Shown: positions 1 to 7,898, counted from the stretch's first letter. The stretch is DNA of 14,777 nt from Bacteroidales bacterium (GCA_024689525.1 JAILDI010000004.1:1-14777); one strand, 5' to 3'. The notes: generated by a model not told the origin, from the sequence alone. Translations and numbers: made by a program.

Positions 1-303
1 CCGGACGTACTCGTAGAAAGCGCGGCACAGTGCCACATTGCTGCTTCCGTCAATATGCAGAACGCCGTCCTTGACCTCATATCTGAACTGGTCGCAGCCA
101 TCCACCTTCTCCATCGAAAGCGATAGCTTTATCTGAGGAAGTTTTTTGCTCTCGCTACCCACGGTCACGCTTTCCGATATCTCGTCACCCCCTCTCACGC
201 TCTGCTCGGCGAAGCGCTCAATTACATCCCGCGCCGGCCCCGTCGGGTCCTCGCAGGCCATCAGAATCCCCATCATCAGAATCAGTAAGAAAAGTTTTCT
301 CAT
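1..303 (-). CDS. Lipoprotein, probable N-terminus of GH89 alpha-N-acetylglucosaminidase (partial)
   Basis: The frame opens with ATG at 303 and stays open for 101 codons to the window edge, so only the N-terminus is present. Residues 1-17 form a lipoprotein signal (MRKLF, hydrophobic core, lipobox LMAC with Cys17), so the product is expected to be exported and lipid-anchored. Residues about 75-101 read FRYEVKDGVLHIDGSSNVAL followed by CRAFYEYV. This resembles the small N-terminal domain of alpha-N-acetylglucosaminidases (NAGLU_N, GH89), which has the pattern F..E..dG.i.I.G.sgValc.g...Y. That family removes terminal alpha-GlcNAc from host or microbial glycans. The catalytic domain lies outside the window, so the call rests on one short match; another glycosidase with a similar N-domain is possible. 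No consensus promoter is seen upstream. The nearest candidate is a degenerate -7 element at 357-364. Confidence 0.55.
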   Translation of the reverse strand, partial: MRKLFLLILMMGILMACEDPTGPARDVIERFAEQSVRGGDEISESVTVGSESKKLPQIKLSLSMEKVDGCDQFRYEVKDGVLHIDGSSNVALCRAFYEYVR

Positions 304-532
304 AATATCGGCTCAGACTTGAATAATTCTTTTCATACTCTTAAGTGTTTGTTGGGTAAAGATAAGTATTCTTTTTTTAATATACACCCCGCCGCCTCGG
401 AATCGGCCTTTATACATATGATTATGTATTGCCGCGGCATAAACTAATCCTTTTTTTTGCAAAGAACAAATTAAGAATAAGTGTTCGAGTCTCGTTTTCC
501 GCTCTCCAAAAGCACCAAAGCGAAAGCAGAGG

Positions 533-852
533 TGCTATTTCGAGGGAAAACTGGTGCACGCCACCGGCGTCACCCGTTGCGCGGCGCCACTCATCGACCC
601 TGACCTTGGTGTAGAGGCCGATGCAATGGCGCTGAAAAGGACGGTGAGCTATTACCAACTGGCCGAATACCACGACAGCCAGACCGACCAGATCTCCTAC
701 TACGGGCAGTGGTGAACGCCTCCGCCATGCTGGCAGAAGAAAAGTCCGACAACCGCTCCCTGGGATGGGTTCTCCGCGGCATAGCCCTGCTACTCCTTGC
801 ACTCAGCACCCCCGGCTCCTTGAGCGTGATTAAAAAGACCCGAAGAGGCTGA
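533..852 (+). pseudogene. Decayed TMEM43-family membrane protein remnant
   Basis: Two fragments in different frames match separate parts of the TMEM43 family (PF07787). Frame 2, about 533-715, encodes EGKLVHATG, then IDPDLGV, then LKRTVSYYQLAEY, and ends in TGA. This corresponds to the family's conserved EGrLVH..G...dp.yGV...a..L.R.vemYQW.E segment. Frame 1, from about 712 to TGA at 850-852, encodes NASAMLAEEKSDNRSLGWVL then RGIALLLLALS. This resembles the later S.....F......sn....W.LR..G.llm..GL segment leading into a transmembrane helix. The roughly 100 or more residues normally between the two are missing, as are the N-terminal helix and the C-terminal membrane segments. The gene is therefore internally deleted, frameshifted and truncated. 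The frame-2 reading is open back to 443 but has no plausible start or family similarity before 533. Region 304-532 otherwise holds nothing recognisable. Confidence 0.7.
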
Positions 853-882
853 AAGGCGTACTATGTCCGACCTTGTACAGAG

Positions 883-1629
883 CTACTCCAACAGCCGGGC
901 AAGGGCGGGGTCTTGGAGGAGGTTGTACAGGCCGTCTTCGCTGAGGACGCCGCGGGGCGTGTTGCGGGGGAGATCGCCGCGCTCATCGGCCTCGAAGTCT
1001 TCTTTCCACTGGCCGGAGGACATGTATTCGGAGAGGGTGCTCACGTGGTCGCGAAGCTCTGGATAGGCCAGGTTTTCGCGAATTGCCACACCAATCCTGT
1101 TGTAGAGCTGCTCCATTTCGGAGACGCGCTCCGCTACCGGATTTGTGTTCTCTTTAATGGCCTGTTCGCGCCAGGGGGCGAAGAAGTGTTCGATTATGGC
1201 GTAGGCGCGCAGAGCCGATTCTTTAACGCCGTGGCCGTACCAGCGGGCGTCTACGTGTTCTCCGGAGGAATACTCCTGATAAATGCGGTAAGAGTGGCCG
1301 CCGGTGATGGGCTCTTCCAGGTTGTAGCCGTCGAGGCGATATACGCGATTATCGGCAAGCAATTTAGAAAGCTCCCGGACTACGCTCCGGTCCACCTGGT
1401 ATGTGCAGCGGATTTCCGGATCCCCGAAGCGGTTGCCTTCGTCCTGCACGACCACGACAACAGGGTCCTTGCCCTCATCGGCAATGAGTTCACAATAGTC
1501 CTTCCCAAGGCCCGCGGCTCCGGTTTGGGAGTAGCTGCAATAAATCAGATCCCCTTTGGGCGGACGGGACAAAAGGCCGCAGCCGGCAATACAGGTGGCC
1601 ATAAGCAAAAGTGGAATTATTCTTTTCAT
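883..1629 (-). CDS. Lipoprotein with C-terminal DUF4298-like domain
   Basis: The ATG at 1629 is preferred over the in-frame GTG at 1632 because it begins directly with MKRII. The product has 248 residues. Residues 1-17 are a lipoprotein signal (IAGC, Cys17). Residues about 25-165 form an unrecognised domain, GDLIYCSYSQTG onward, with several Tyr and Gly residues. Residues about 169-245 match DUF4298 (PF14131): a helical heptad-like stretch, then SSGQWKEDFEADERGDLP, a short linker and RGVLSEDGLYNLL. The family consensus has the same order, ...Y.gs.eW..DyeADe.G.LP....RGVLSED.lYdLL. DUF4298 is usually a free-standing cytoplasmic protein of about 90 residues and its function is unknown. Here it appears fused to a predicted envelope lipoprotein. 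The start is 57 bp from the divergent lipoprotein at 1687, so the two may share regulation. No function can be assigned. Confidence 0.75.
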   Translation of the reverse strand: MKRIIPLLLMATCIAGCGLLSRPPKGDLIYCSYSQTGAAGLGKDYCELIADEGKDPVVVVVQDEGNRFGDPEIRCTYQVDRSVVRELSKLLADNRVYRLDGYNLEEPITGGHSYRIYQEYSSGEHVDARWYGHGVKESALRAYAIIEHFFAPWREQAIKENTNPVAERVSEMEQLYNRIGVAIRENLAYPELRDHVSTLSEYMSSGQWKEDFEADERGDLPRNTPRGVLSEDGLYNLLQDPALARLLE

Positions 1630-1634
1630 CACTG

Positions 1635-1642
1635 CAAAAATA
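1635..1642 (-). promoter_or_regulatory. Bacteroidetes -7 element for the DUF4298 lipoprotein gene
   Basis: Read on the minus strand this is TATTTTTG, a full match to TAnnTTTG. It ends 5 nt before the ATG at 1629 (spacer CAGTG). The -33 region at the expected 19-21 bp is poor (TTCC). If the element is used, transcription would start about at the start codon. Confidence 0.4.
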
Positions 1643-1686
1643 AAGAAAAATCATTACCTTTGGAACAACTGTGATATATATTGAAT

Positions 1687-2670
1687 ATGAAACGTATGCT
1701 GTTATTCGGGGCTTGCGCGCTGGCCATATTGGCCTGCAACGCCGTCGTTACTCCCACCGGGCCCAAGGGAGACCTTGCATTCTTTGAACTGCGCGGAAAC
1801 GTGAAATCCCTGGAGGAAGCCGGGGCGGAATACAATTTCGACAAAGACGGAAAGCTCATCATCGACCCGGAGGACGGGACGGTGGAGATTTCCTCCGAGG
1901 AAGGCAACACCTGCTATACCTACACCCCGGTGAACGGGGAGGACCCCTTCGCATATTGGGGGCCGATCCGTCCGTTCAAAAGGGTTTACGACAAAAATGG
2001 CACCCTGCGCTCGGTGGCCTATCATTATGAAATGAATATCGACCTGTATTACAACGAAGACGGCACCGTGAGCCGCGAGGACTGGGGAGAAGAGAGATGG
2101 GGAGGATGCAATTTCTACAACTATCTGGACGGGATGCGAACCACCGCGGTTAACCATAGCGGTGACGTGGCCTCAACGGGAGGAGTGCTGGAAGAAGAGG
2201 TGTTCTGGGACGATTTTGTGTGCTATACCTACGACGAGTGCGGGAACTGGATTTCCAGATTCACGGTAACCCATTATAACGGAAGGGTCTACGGCAGCGC
2301 GGGCCGGAGAAAGATTGAGTATTACTCCAAGGATGTGCCGGCAACGAGGCCCCACGCTCTCGAGGGTCTTGTCCTTACCGGAACCATAGGGGCCGATGCC
2401 GATATGTGCCTGGTCGATTTCGACAACGAGTACTACGGCCCCAACGGCCTGTACCAGCTGGAGGGCGACGGTGTGGAGCTCCGTATAGTTGAAAAGATAG
2501 AATACGACAAAGCCAGCGGCCACCTGATAATGCAGTCCAGCAGGCACGACGGCACGCCAATCGGAACGTTTGACGGAACGCTCACCAATAGTCCCGGTAA
2601 ATCCCGCTACGTTGGCACCTTCACGAACGTAAAGGGCCACCAGGTGTCATTCGACCTGTCGGAAAAGTAG
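1687..2670 (+). CDS. Lipoprotein with YD/RHS-like repeats, function unknown
   Basis: The ATG at 1687 is chosen over the in-frame TTG at 1681. The product has 327 residues. Residues 1-17 are a lipoprotein signal (ILAC, Cys17), so it should be anchored in the envelope. The N-terminal two thirds carry spaced motifs typical of Bacteroidetes YD/RHS-like repeat lipoproteins: YNFDKDGKL, VYDKNGTLR, YYNEDGTVS and YTYDECGNWISR. After ALEGLVLTGTIG, the last 100 or so residues follow the pattern of a small beta-rich module seen at the end of Bacteroidetes exported proteins: G.IG...m.L, GPNGLYQL, IGTFDGTL, then YVGTFTN ending in VSFDLSEK. No catalytic motif is visible. The gene diverges from the DUF4298 lipoprotein and converges on the GH67 gene, with only 10 bp between stops and no terminator hairpin there. 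Confidence 0.7.
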   Translation: MKRMLLFGACALAILACNAVVTPTGPKGDLAFFELRGNVKSLEEAGAEYNFDKDGKLIIDPEDGTVEISSEEGNTCYTYTPVNGEDPFAYWGPIRPFKRVYDKNGTLRSVAYHYEMNIDLYYNEDGTVSREDWGEERWGGCNFYNYLDGMRTTAVNHSGDVASTGGVLEEEVFWDDFVCYTYDECGNWISRFTVTHYNGRVYGSAGRRKIEYYSKDVPATRPHALEGLVLTGTIGADADMCLVDFDNEYYGPNGLYQLEGDGVELRIVEKIEYDKASGHLIMQSSRHDGTPIGTFDGTLTNSPGKSRYVGTFTNVKGHQVSFDLSEK

Positions 2671-2680
2671 ACTCCAAGAA

Positions 2681-4372
2681 TTAGTTTAATGTGAAGGAGG
2701 AAAAATAGTCGATGCAGGAGTCGCGCCACCAGGTGGCGTAGGTGAGGTTCTGCTGCAGGAGGGCGGCGACTTCGCCGTGGACGCGTCGGCTCACATACGG
2801 CTTCATCCGTGCCCATGTGTCGCAGTAAGACCGAACGGTCTCGACTCCGCGGTCATAGTGAAGGCAGAGTTCTTCCCACAGGGTGCGGCCGGAGGGCATC
2901 TGGTAGTCCCAGGGAAGATGATGGAACCACAGCAGAAGCTCTTCGGGACACGTCGAGGGGTCGTTATAAAGCGAAGCCAGGGGCTCGTTGTACTGATCCA
3001 CGGCGCCCGAGCCGGTGGTGCGGGTACGGTCAAAGCCGATGCCGTCAGAAGAGGCCCTGTGATAGTATCGCGGCAGCCAGTCCTCGCGGGCGCCCTCAAC
3101 GTCGCACCAGGGCTCGGGACCGTAATGGTTCTCCCATGCAAATAGATGGTGCAGGCCCATCGGCATGGAATAATCGACACAAGCCTCGCGGGAGGTAAGC
3201 ATCACTTCTTTCATCGGTTCGATGAATTCCCGGGTGAATCGGGCGGCGGAGACAAAAAGCGGTTTCGGAAAAGTGATTCTCAGCCATTCCTCGGCGATTT
3301 GGGAAGGCTCCAGCGTGGGGTCCCAGGCCAGGCGCCCGAATGCGTACCAATTGGCCTGATTGAAGAGATTTCCGCACCAGGAGGGATCCTGGCCGATATT
3401 GGCCACACCGGCGATGGCCGACACCAAAGACCCGGAAGTGACGGCGGCAACCGTGGATCCTGGGCCGTCGCGATAAGTGTCCGCCTGCAGGCATTCTGTC
3501 CACATCGGCGCAAGGAAAACAAGCGTGGAGGCCTGCCCCAGATACTCCATCGTTATCTGAAGTTCCGGAGTAACGGAAGTCTCCCTCATCGCCCCGAAAA
3601 GCGGGCTGAAGGGCTCCCTGGGCTGGAAATCGACGGGGCCGTTCTTCACCTGAAGGCATACATTCGGAGCAAAGGAGCCGTCCAGGGGGACGAACTCGTC
3701 ATAGGCCTGGCACGCCCTATCCCGGCTTCCCGCCGCATAGACGAAGGCCCTCCAGAAAAGGATTCCGCCGTGAGGCTCCAGGGCTGATGCAAGCATATTC
3801 GCGCCCTCCGCGTGGCTGCGCCCAAAGTCGCCCGGCCCCGGCTGGCCCTCGCTTGATGCTTTCACCAGAAAGCCGCCGAAATCGGGCACCAGAGAGTATA
3901 TCTCATCGACCTTATCCTTCCACCAGGCCGATACGGCCGAGTCCAATGGATCGGCCGTCGGGAGACCTCCCAGGGCCTGCGGAGATGCGAAATTCACCGC
4001 CAGATAGACCCGGATTCCGTGCTTCCTGAGAATATCGGCAATCTCCGCCACCCGGGAAAGATGCCACAGGTCCAGAATCTGCGGCGATGCGTTCACATTG
4101 TTAAGCACCACGCCATTAATGCCGATTTTGGCATTAAGCCGGCCATACTGGTCGATCCGCTCCGCGGGCAACTCTTCGGATGTCCAGCCCCATATGCTGG
4201 CTCCGGCATAACCCCGCTCCACGCTGTCGTCGAGGTTGTCCCAGTGGTCCAGGATGCGGTACTCATAGGCCGGCTCGCCGGACAGGGGAATAGAGGCATC
4301 CGTCCAGAGGCCACCGGAGCCCGTGGAGCACGAAAACAGAACAAGCAGACAGCAGAGCGGGAGCAGTTTCAT
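2681..4372 (-). CDS. GH67 alpha-glucuronidase lipoprotein, short form lacking the N-terminal domain
   Basis: GH67 enzymes remove (4-O-methyl-)glucuronic acid from the non-reducing end of glucuronoxylan oligosaccharides. The product has 563 residues. Residues 1-15 are a lipoprotein signal (LFSC, Cys15). The family signature HWDNLDDSVERGYAG begins at residue 43, followed by the (beta/alpha)8 core and a helical C-terminal region. Catalytic residues are all visible: the acid Glu175 in SSEGQPGP, and Asp248 (VDFQPREP) and Glu276 (MEYLGQ). Their spacings of 73 and 28 residues equal those of E292/D365/E393 in the Cellvibrio enzyme. The core starts about 110-120 residues earlier than in full-length GH67 proteins. 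The usual N-terminal beta-sandwich domain (GH67N) is therefore absent and replaced by the signal and a short linker. The start codon overlaps the esterase stop in ATGA, indicating translational coupling. Confidence 0.93.
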   Translation of the reverse strand: MKLLPLCCLLVLFSCSTGSGGLWTDASIPLSGEPAYEYRILDHWDNLDDSVERGYAGASIWGWTSEELPAERIDQYGRLNAKIGINGVVLNNVNASPQILDLWHLSRVAEIADILRKHGIRVYLAVNFASPQALGGLPTADPLDSAVSAWWKDKVDEIYSLVPDFGGFLVKASSEGQPGPGDFGRSHAEGANMLASALEPHGGILFWRAFVYAAGSRDRACQAYDEFVPLDGSFAPNVCLQVKNGPVDFQPREPFSPLFGAMRETSVTPELQITMEYLGQASTLVFLAPMWTECLQADTYRDGPGSTVAAVTSGSLVSAIAGVANIGQDPSWCGNLFNQANWYAFGRLAWDPTLEPSQIAEEWLRITFPKPLFVSAARFTREFIEPMKEVMLTSREACVDYSMPMGLHHLFAWENHYGPEPWCDVEGAREDWLPRYYHRASSDGIGFDRTRTTGSGAVDQYNEPLASLYNDPSTCPEELLLWFHHLPWDYQMPSGRTLWEELCLHYDRGVETVRSYCDTWARMKPYVSRRVHGEVAALLQQNLTYATWWRDSCIDYFSSFTLN

Positions 4373-5937
4373 TGCCGGGAGTCGAGAATGACCTTTACGG
4401 TTCTGTGGCCGACGGTGGCCTTATCCTGGGGATGCACGTCGTTCCATTCGCCGATATCGGCATTGGGAACCAGGTATGCGCCTGGCACCTTTTCGGCGGT
4501 GCGGCGCTGCTCCTTCTGGACGCGGTTCCAGCCCCAGTCGTTGTCGGTGAGTTCCGAGTGCTCAAACGCAGCCAGCTCAATTATATAAAAAGGAAGGTCA
4601 GGCGTGGCGAGTTCTTCCCTGCGGGTCCTGATGAGCGTCTCCAGCAGGGAGCCGTAATCGGCCGCATTGTTGCAGTTGCTCTCCCCCTGGTACCAGATGA
4701 ATCCGCTGAAAGCGAAGTCCTTGAGCGGCGCCTCCATGGCGTTGTACAGGCCCGCAGGTTTGTACTGAAGGAATACCTGGGGCGGACGGGCCGGCATCCG
4801 GCGTCCGGCTTTGTGCTCCCATCCGTCCAGCAGCGAAATCTTGCCTCCGGGCGTCTCCAGGCTGTATTCCTTGTCCGGAATGAATCCCGCAGGATTGCCG
4901 CCGCAGGCGTACAGGTGAATCTCCACCGTATTCTCTCCCTCCTTCAGCACGCCGTCCGGCACCTGATAGTGGCGGGGCGGGTATAAATAGGTTATATTCC
5001 CGACGTATTGCCCGTTGACGAATGTGGAATCAGCGTCGATGAGCGCCCCCAGGCGCAGCAGCGCCGGGCCTGTCCAATCCGCGGGCAGATTGAATGTGCG
5101 GCGCAGGAAGTGGCTTCCGTAGATGTTCTCCCCCTTTTTGTCGACAGCCCAGTCCTTTGCGAACACATCGACCTTCTTCCATTTTGCCTCAGTGTTCGGC
5201 GGAAGTGCGTTGTGGGCATTCTGCCAATCGACATATAGGTTGGCATTGAATCGCTCGATGCTGTCCAGGACGCCGGGCTCGCGGAGGTGATTCAGCTCCT
5301 CCAGGGCATAGCCCGGGAGAACGTCTTCGCGCAGCCACGATTCGATGGGAGAACCGCCCACGGAAACGTTCACCATGCCAACCGGAACGCCGGTCTCTTC
5401 CTGCAGGTAACGGGCCGTGAAATAGCATATTGCGCTCCACCACAGACTGGTTTCCTCGCTGTCCAGCACTTGCCAGGAACAGTCCGGCAAGGCCTCCTGC
5501 GGGCCGTCGAAATCATACGCCGTGGGCACTCCCAGATATCGGACATTGAGGTTGGAGTAGTCCTTGATTTCATCGGCCACGGCGTCCAGGCATCGACCCA
5601 CGGGGAGTTCCATATTGGACTGCCCGGAGCAGAGGAAGACGTCGCCCACCAGAATGTCGCTGATCACCGTGCCGTTGATCGTCAGCGTGTAAGGGCCGCC
5701 AGAAGGCGTGGCGGGCAGTTGGGCGTGCCATCGGCCATTCTCATCGGCCTTGACGCTCACCGCTTTGCCCTGCCATTTGAGGGTCACCCGGGCCCCCGGC
5801 TCCGCCTCGCCCCAGACCGGCACCGGCCGGTCCCGCTGGATCATCATATGGTCGGAGAATAACGCCGGCATAGTAACCGGACTCTGGCTACAGGCCGCCA
5901 CAAGCGCCGTTATGGCGACAATAAGGATTCTTCTCAT
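4369..5937 (-). CDS. SGNH acetylesterase, sialate O-acetylesterase/CE20 type lipoprotein
   Basis: This is a predicted carbohydrate O-acetylesterase of the SASA family (PF03629), which removes acetyl groups from sialic acid or from xylan and other hemicelluloses. The ATG at 5937 is chosen over a TTG at 5943, giving 522 residues. Residues 1-16 are a lipoprotein signal (VAAC). An N-terminal beta-domain (MPALFSDHMMIQRDRPVPVW) precedes the catalytic block FLCSGQSNME with nucleophile Ser107. The oxyanion block GFIWYQGESN lies near residue 420, and WNDVHPQDK gives Asp500 and His502. Between these, about residues 260-370, is an inserted jelly-roll segment resembling GH2 sugar-binding domains (HFLRRTFNLPADW, FVNGQYVG). 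Such an insertion is characteristic of CE20-like xylan esterases. It ends soon after the catalytic His, without the extra C-terminal beta-domain of longer relatives. The coupled GH67 favours acetylated glucuronoxylan; the epimerase upstream leaves sialic acid possible. Confidence 0.88.
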   Translation of the reverse strand: MRRILIVAITALVAACSQSPVTMPALFSDHMMIQRDRPVPVWGEAEPGARVTLKWQGKAVSVKADENGRWHAQLPATPSGGPYTLTINGTVISDILVGDVFLCSGQSNMELPVGRCLDAVADEIKDYSNLNVRYLGVPTAYDFDGPQEALPDCSWQVLDSEETSLWWSAICYFTARYLQEETGVPVGMVNVSVGGSPIESWLREDVLPGYALEELNHLREPGVLDSIERFNANLYVDWQNAHNALPPNTEAKWKKVDVFAKDWAVDKKGENIYGSHFLRRTFNLPADWTGPALLRLGALIDADSTFVNGQYVGNITYLYPPRHYQVPDGVLKEGENTVEIHLYACGGNPAGFIPDKEYSLETPGGKISLLDGWEHKAGRRMPARPPQVFLQYKPAGLYNAMEAPLKDFAFSGFIWYQGESNCNNAADYGSLLETLIRTRREELATPDLPFYIIELAAFEHSELTDNDWGWNRVQKEQRRTAEKVPGAYLVPNADIGEWNDVHPQDKATVGHRTVKVILDSRQ

Positions 5938-5958
5938 ATTCAACTGAATATTACTCCG

Positions 5959-6042
5959 TTACCGCGCGGACCGAGCATCCGGACGGACGGAAACAATCGT
6001 AGGTGTGATCAGGGTTGCGAGGAATAATGCAGCTTTTTTCAT
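5959..6042 (-). CDS. 27-residue signal-peptide-like ORF, possible gene remnant
   Basis: An ATG at 6042, two bases past the stop of the upstream lipoprotein gene, opens 27 codons that end in TAA at 5959-5961. The N-terminus MKKAALFLATLITPTIVSV has a typical signal peptide layout (two Lys, then a hydrophobic stretch), followed by a short Arg-rich tail. It fills most of the 107-bp gap before the esterase gene. It may be the leftover front end of a deleted secreted protein, a leader peptide, or chance. Length alone cannot decide between these. Confidence 0.3.
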   Translation of the reverse strand: MKKAALFLATLITPTIVSVRPDARSAR

Positions 6043-6044
6043 AA

Positions 6045-7898
6045 TTAATAAACCGGAAGATAGTCTGCTTCTTCGAAACTAATTGTATATGTATTCACGT
6101 TTACGCGGAGGGTGTCGCTGGCCACCTTCCCGTTTTTCTCGAAATAAACGATAACCTTCTTTTCCCCGGGCTTGTTCCAGTGAATGGATTCGTCTTCCTG
6201 AATCTTTACTCCGGAGTTGAAAGAACGGTTGCAGCCGGCGCCTATGGTCTTGATGGACGGCGTGCCGCTTTCTCCTTCTCCAGGGTAGAAAAAGACAGAG
6301 AATAGCAACCTCTGGTCCACCTTGATCCCTATGTCTTTGAACGGCTTCTCGAAATATATGATGGGGTCTTTGCCGAAAACTCCGAAACGGACTGTATTCG
6401 AACGGCTTCCGTCCGGCATTTCCACATACACACTATAAAGTTTACCGTCCTCGGTATTCCCCAAATCCGACGCTTTTGGAATCGTCAGGACATATGTTTC
6501 TCCCTCAACCTGGTCTTCCGCAGTCGTAAATGGATTGTTTAATCCGAAAATCCAGACCAGTTTCTTTGCCGATAATCCGGGTTGCACCGTAGCCTTAAAC
6601 GTGATGGGCTTGGAGGACTCCACCACAGAAGTATAACCGCCGTTGACCGTCAGTTCGATGGGCGGATTCTCCGGCTCCGGAAGATACATCTCGTTTATTA
6701 CATATCCGGGAGCTATCTTGATTGTTGTCAGCTCAGGATTGTTCCGGCAATCCAGATACTCCAGTTTTGTATTAAAGTTGAGCCAGAGAAAGGAACAGTT
6801 ATTCGATGAACAATCCAGATGGGTCAGGTTCGGGAAAAGCCATAAACCAAGTAATGAATGATCTATTCCCTGTGAAGAAATATCCAACCTGGTTACAGCA
6901 TCAGCCTCTTTCTTGGATAGGATCCCGTCGTGATTAGTATCACATTTAGACAGGAGCACTTCACATAAATGCTGGAACTTCCTAAGATTATGCACCTGCA
7001 GCAAATCCTCCACCAGCTCCGCATCCGCGTCAGGAAGGGCGGTCCCGGCATCCCAGTTGTCGATGGCAACCGAGCCAAGGTCGATCCTGTCGCGCCCCAC
7101 ATTGAGGCTAAGCGTAGTGTATTCGCCCGATTTCAACGGAATGTCCGTGGCCGATTCGTAGACATAATTCTTATTGTCGATGGTGACAACCACGCGCCTC
7201 ACGCCGTCCTGCGGCACCATCAGGCCGCTGAAGGTGAGTGTATTTCCAGCCGTGGCCGATGCAGCGGCGGGGATGTCGACGGTCGATACCGTCCCCGTTA
7301 CTGTAACCGTCTTGGTGAGGTAATCCACGGTGGCCTTGGTCCTGGCGGGAACGCTGACGCCACTCACCGCAGGCGTGGCATCCCACTGGCTGCGGAAGTT
7401 AAGGTTGATTACGAGCTTTGCCATCGCGTGGTCGAAATCCAGCTTCACCGCGCCGTCGGATGATGTCACTCCGCCCAGATTCGTGGCGATGAGCAGGTCG
7501 CTTGCCGTATAATCGTCCGGCTTCAGCTCGTATTCATCGGCAGTGAAACTGGTTACGCTGCGCTCCGGGAATATGCCAAGGAAATAGTGCTTCTCGTCCA
7601 GGGGTTTCCAGAGCATCTGGCTTGCCGGAGTCCATTTGCCGTCGGTCCCCAGGGTGTTCACCACACCATCGACCACTCGCTTTGCCGGCACCTCGGTGGC
7701 GCTTCCCAGCCAGCCGTAGACCACAATCCGGTCGCCGGCGGTAAATTCGGTTCCGGCACCGTCGTACGACACTTTGGTGATATCGTCCACGCTTGCCTCG
7801 ATGGTGATTTGGCCGGCGCCGCCGCGGCCCGCTTCCTTATTGCATCCGGCCAGGGCCAGCACCGCAGCGGCTGCCAGAAGAACTATGACTGGTTTCAT
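6045..7898 (-). CDS. Fimbrillin-like lipoprotein with EF-hand and Cys-LRR segment
   Basis: The ATG at 7898 is chosen over a TTG at 7916, giving 617 residues. Residues 1-19 are a lipoprotein signal (LAGC, Cys19). Residues about 28-285 have the layout of the fimbrillin/Mfa-like family: TKVSYDG, F.AGDRIVVYGW, YFLGIFP, LDFDHAMAKLVINL and a closing ..VAIDNWD. Residues 320-331 form a calcium-binding EF-hand/dockerin-like loop (D320, N322, D324, G325, S328, E331 in DTNHDGILSKKE). Residues about 336-395 are short leucine-rich repeats of the Bacteroidetes LDCSSN type (LTHLDCSSNNCSF, LEYLDCRNNPEL). The remaining C-terminal 210 residues look like beta-sandwich modules with no catalytic motif. A surface adhesion or glycan-binding role is inferred only. 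Its first 62 bases overlap the 3' end of the epimerase frame. Confidence 0.8.
   Translation of the reverse strand: MKPVIVLLAAAAVLALAGCNKEAGRGGAGQITIEASVDDITKVSYDGAGTEFTAGDRIVVYGWLGSATEVPAKRVVDGVVNTLGTDGKWTPASQMLWKPLDEKHYFLGIFPERSVTSFTADEYELKPDDYTASDLLIATNLGGVTSSDGAVKLDFDHAMAKLVINLNFRSQWDATPAVSGVSVPARTKATVDYLTKTVTVTGTVSTVDIPAAASATAGNTLTFSGLMVPQDGVRRVVVTIDNKNYVYESATDIPLKSGEYTTLSLNVGRDRIDLGSVAIDNWDAGTALPDADAELVEDLLQVHNLRKFQHLCEVLLSKCDTNHDGILSKKEADAVTRLDISSQGIDHSLLGLWLFPNLTHLDCSSNNCSFLWLNFNTKLEYLDCRNNPELTTIKIAPGYVINEMYLPEPENPPIELTVNGGYTSVVESSKPITFKATVQPGLSAKKLVWIFGLNNPFTTAEDQVEGETYVLTIPKASDLGNTEDGKLYSVYVEMPDGSRSNTVRFGVFGKDPIIYFEKPFKDIGIKVDQRLLFSVFFYPGEGESGTPSIKTIGAGCNRSFNSGVKIQEDESIHWNKPGEKKVIVYFEKNGKVASDTLRVNVNTYTISFEEADYLPVY

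Noticed and set aside
511..536. AGCACC...GGTGCT inverted repeat at the start of the TMEM43 remnant
   Set aside because: A 6-bp stem with a 14-base loop and no T run is likely by chance; no second copy of this spacing was seen.
913..1674. A 253-codon plus-strand open frame antisense to the DUF4298 lipoprotein gene
   Set aside because: It lacks a signal or recognisable motif and mirrors a well-supported lipoprotein gene. GC-rich codon use opens long antisense frames here and across the esterase, GH67 and aminopeptidase genes.
1659..1683. Promoter for the lipoprotein gene at 1687 using TTTG at 1659
   Set aside because: No TAnnTTTG lies 19-21 bp downstream; only TATATATTG sits too close, so no reliable promoter could be assigned.
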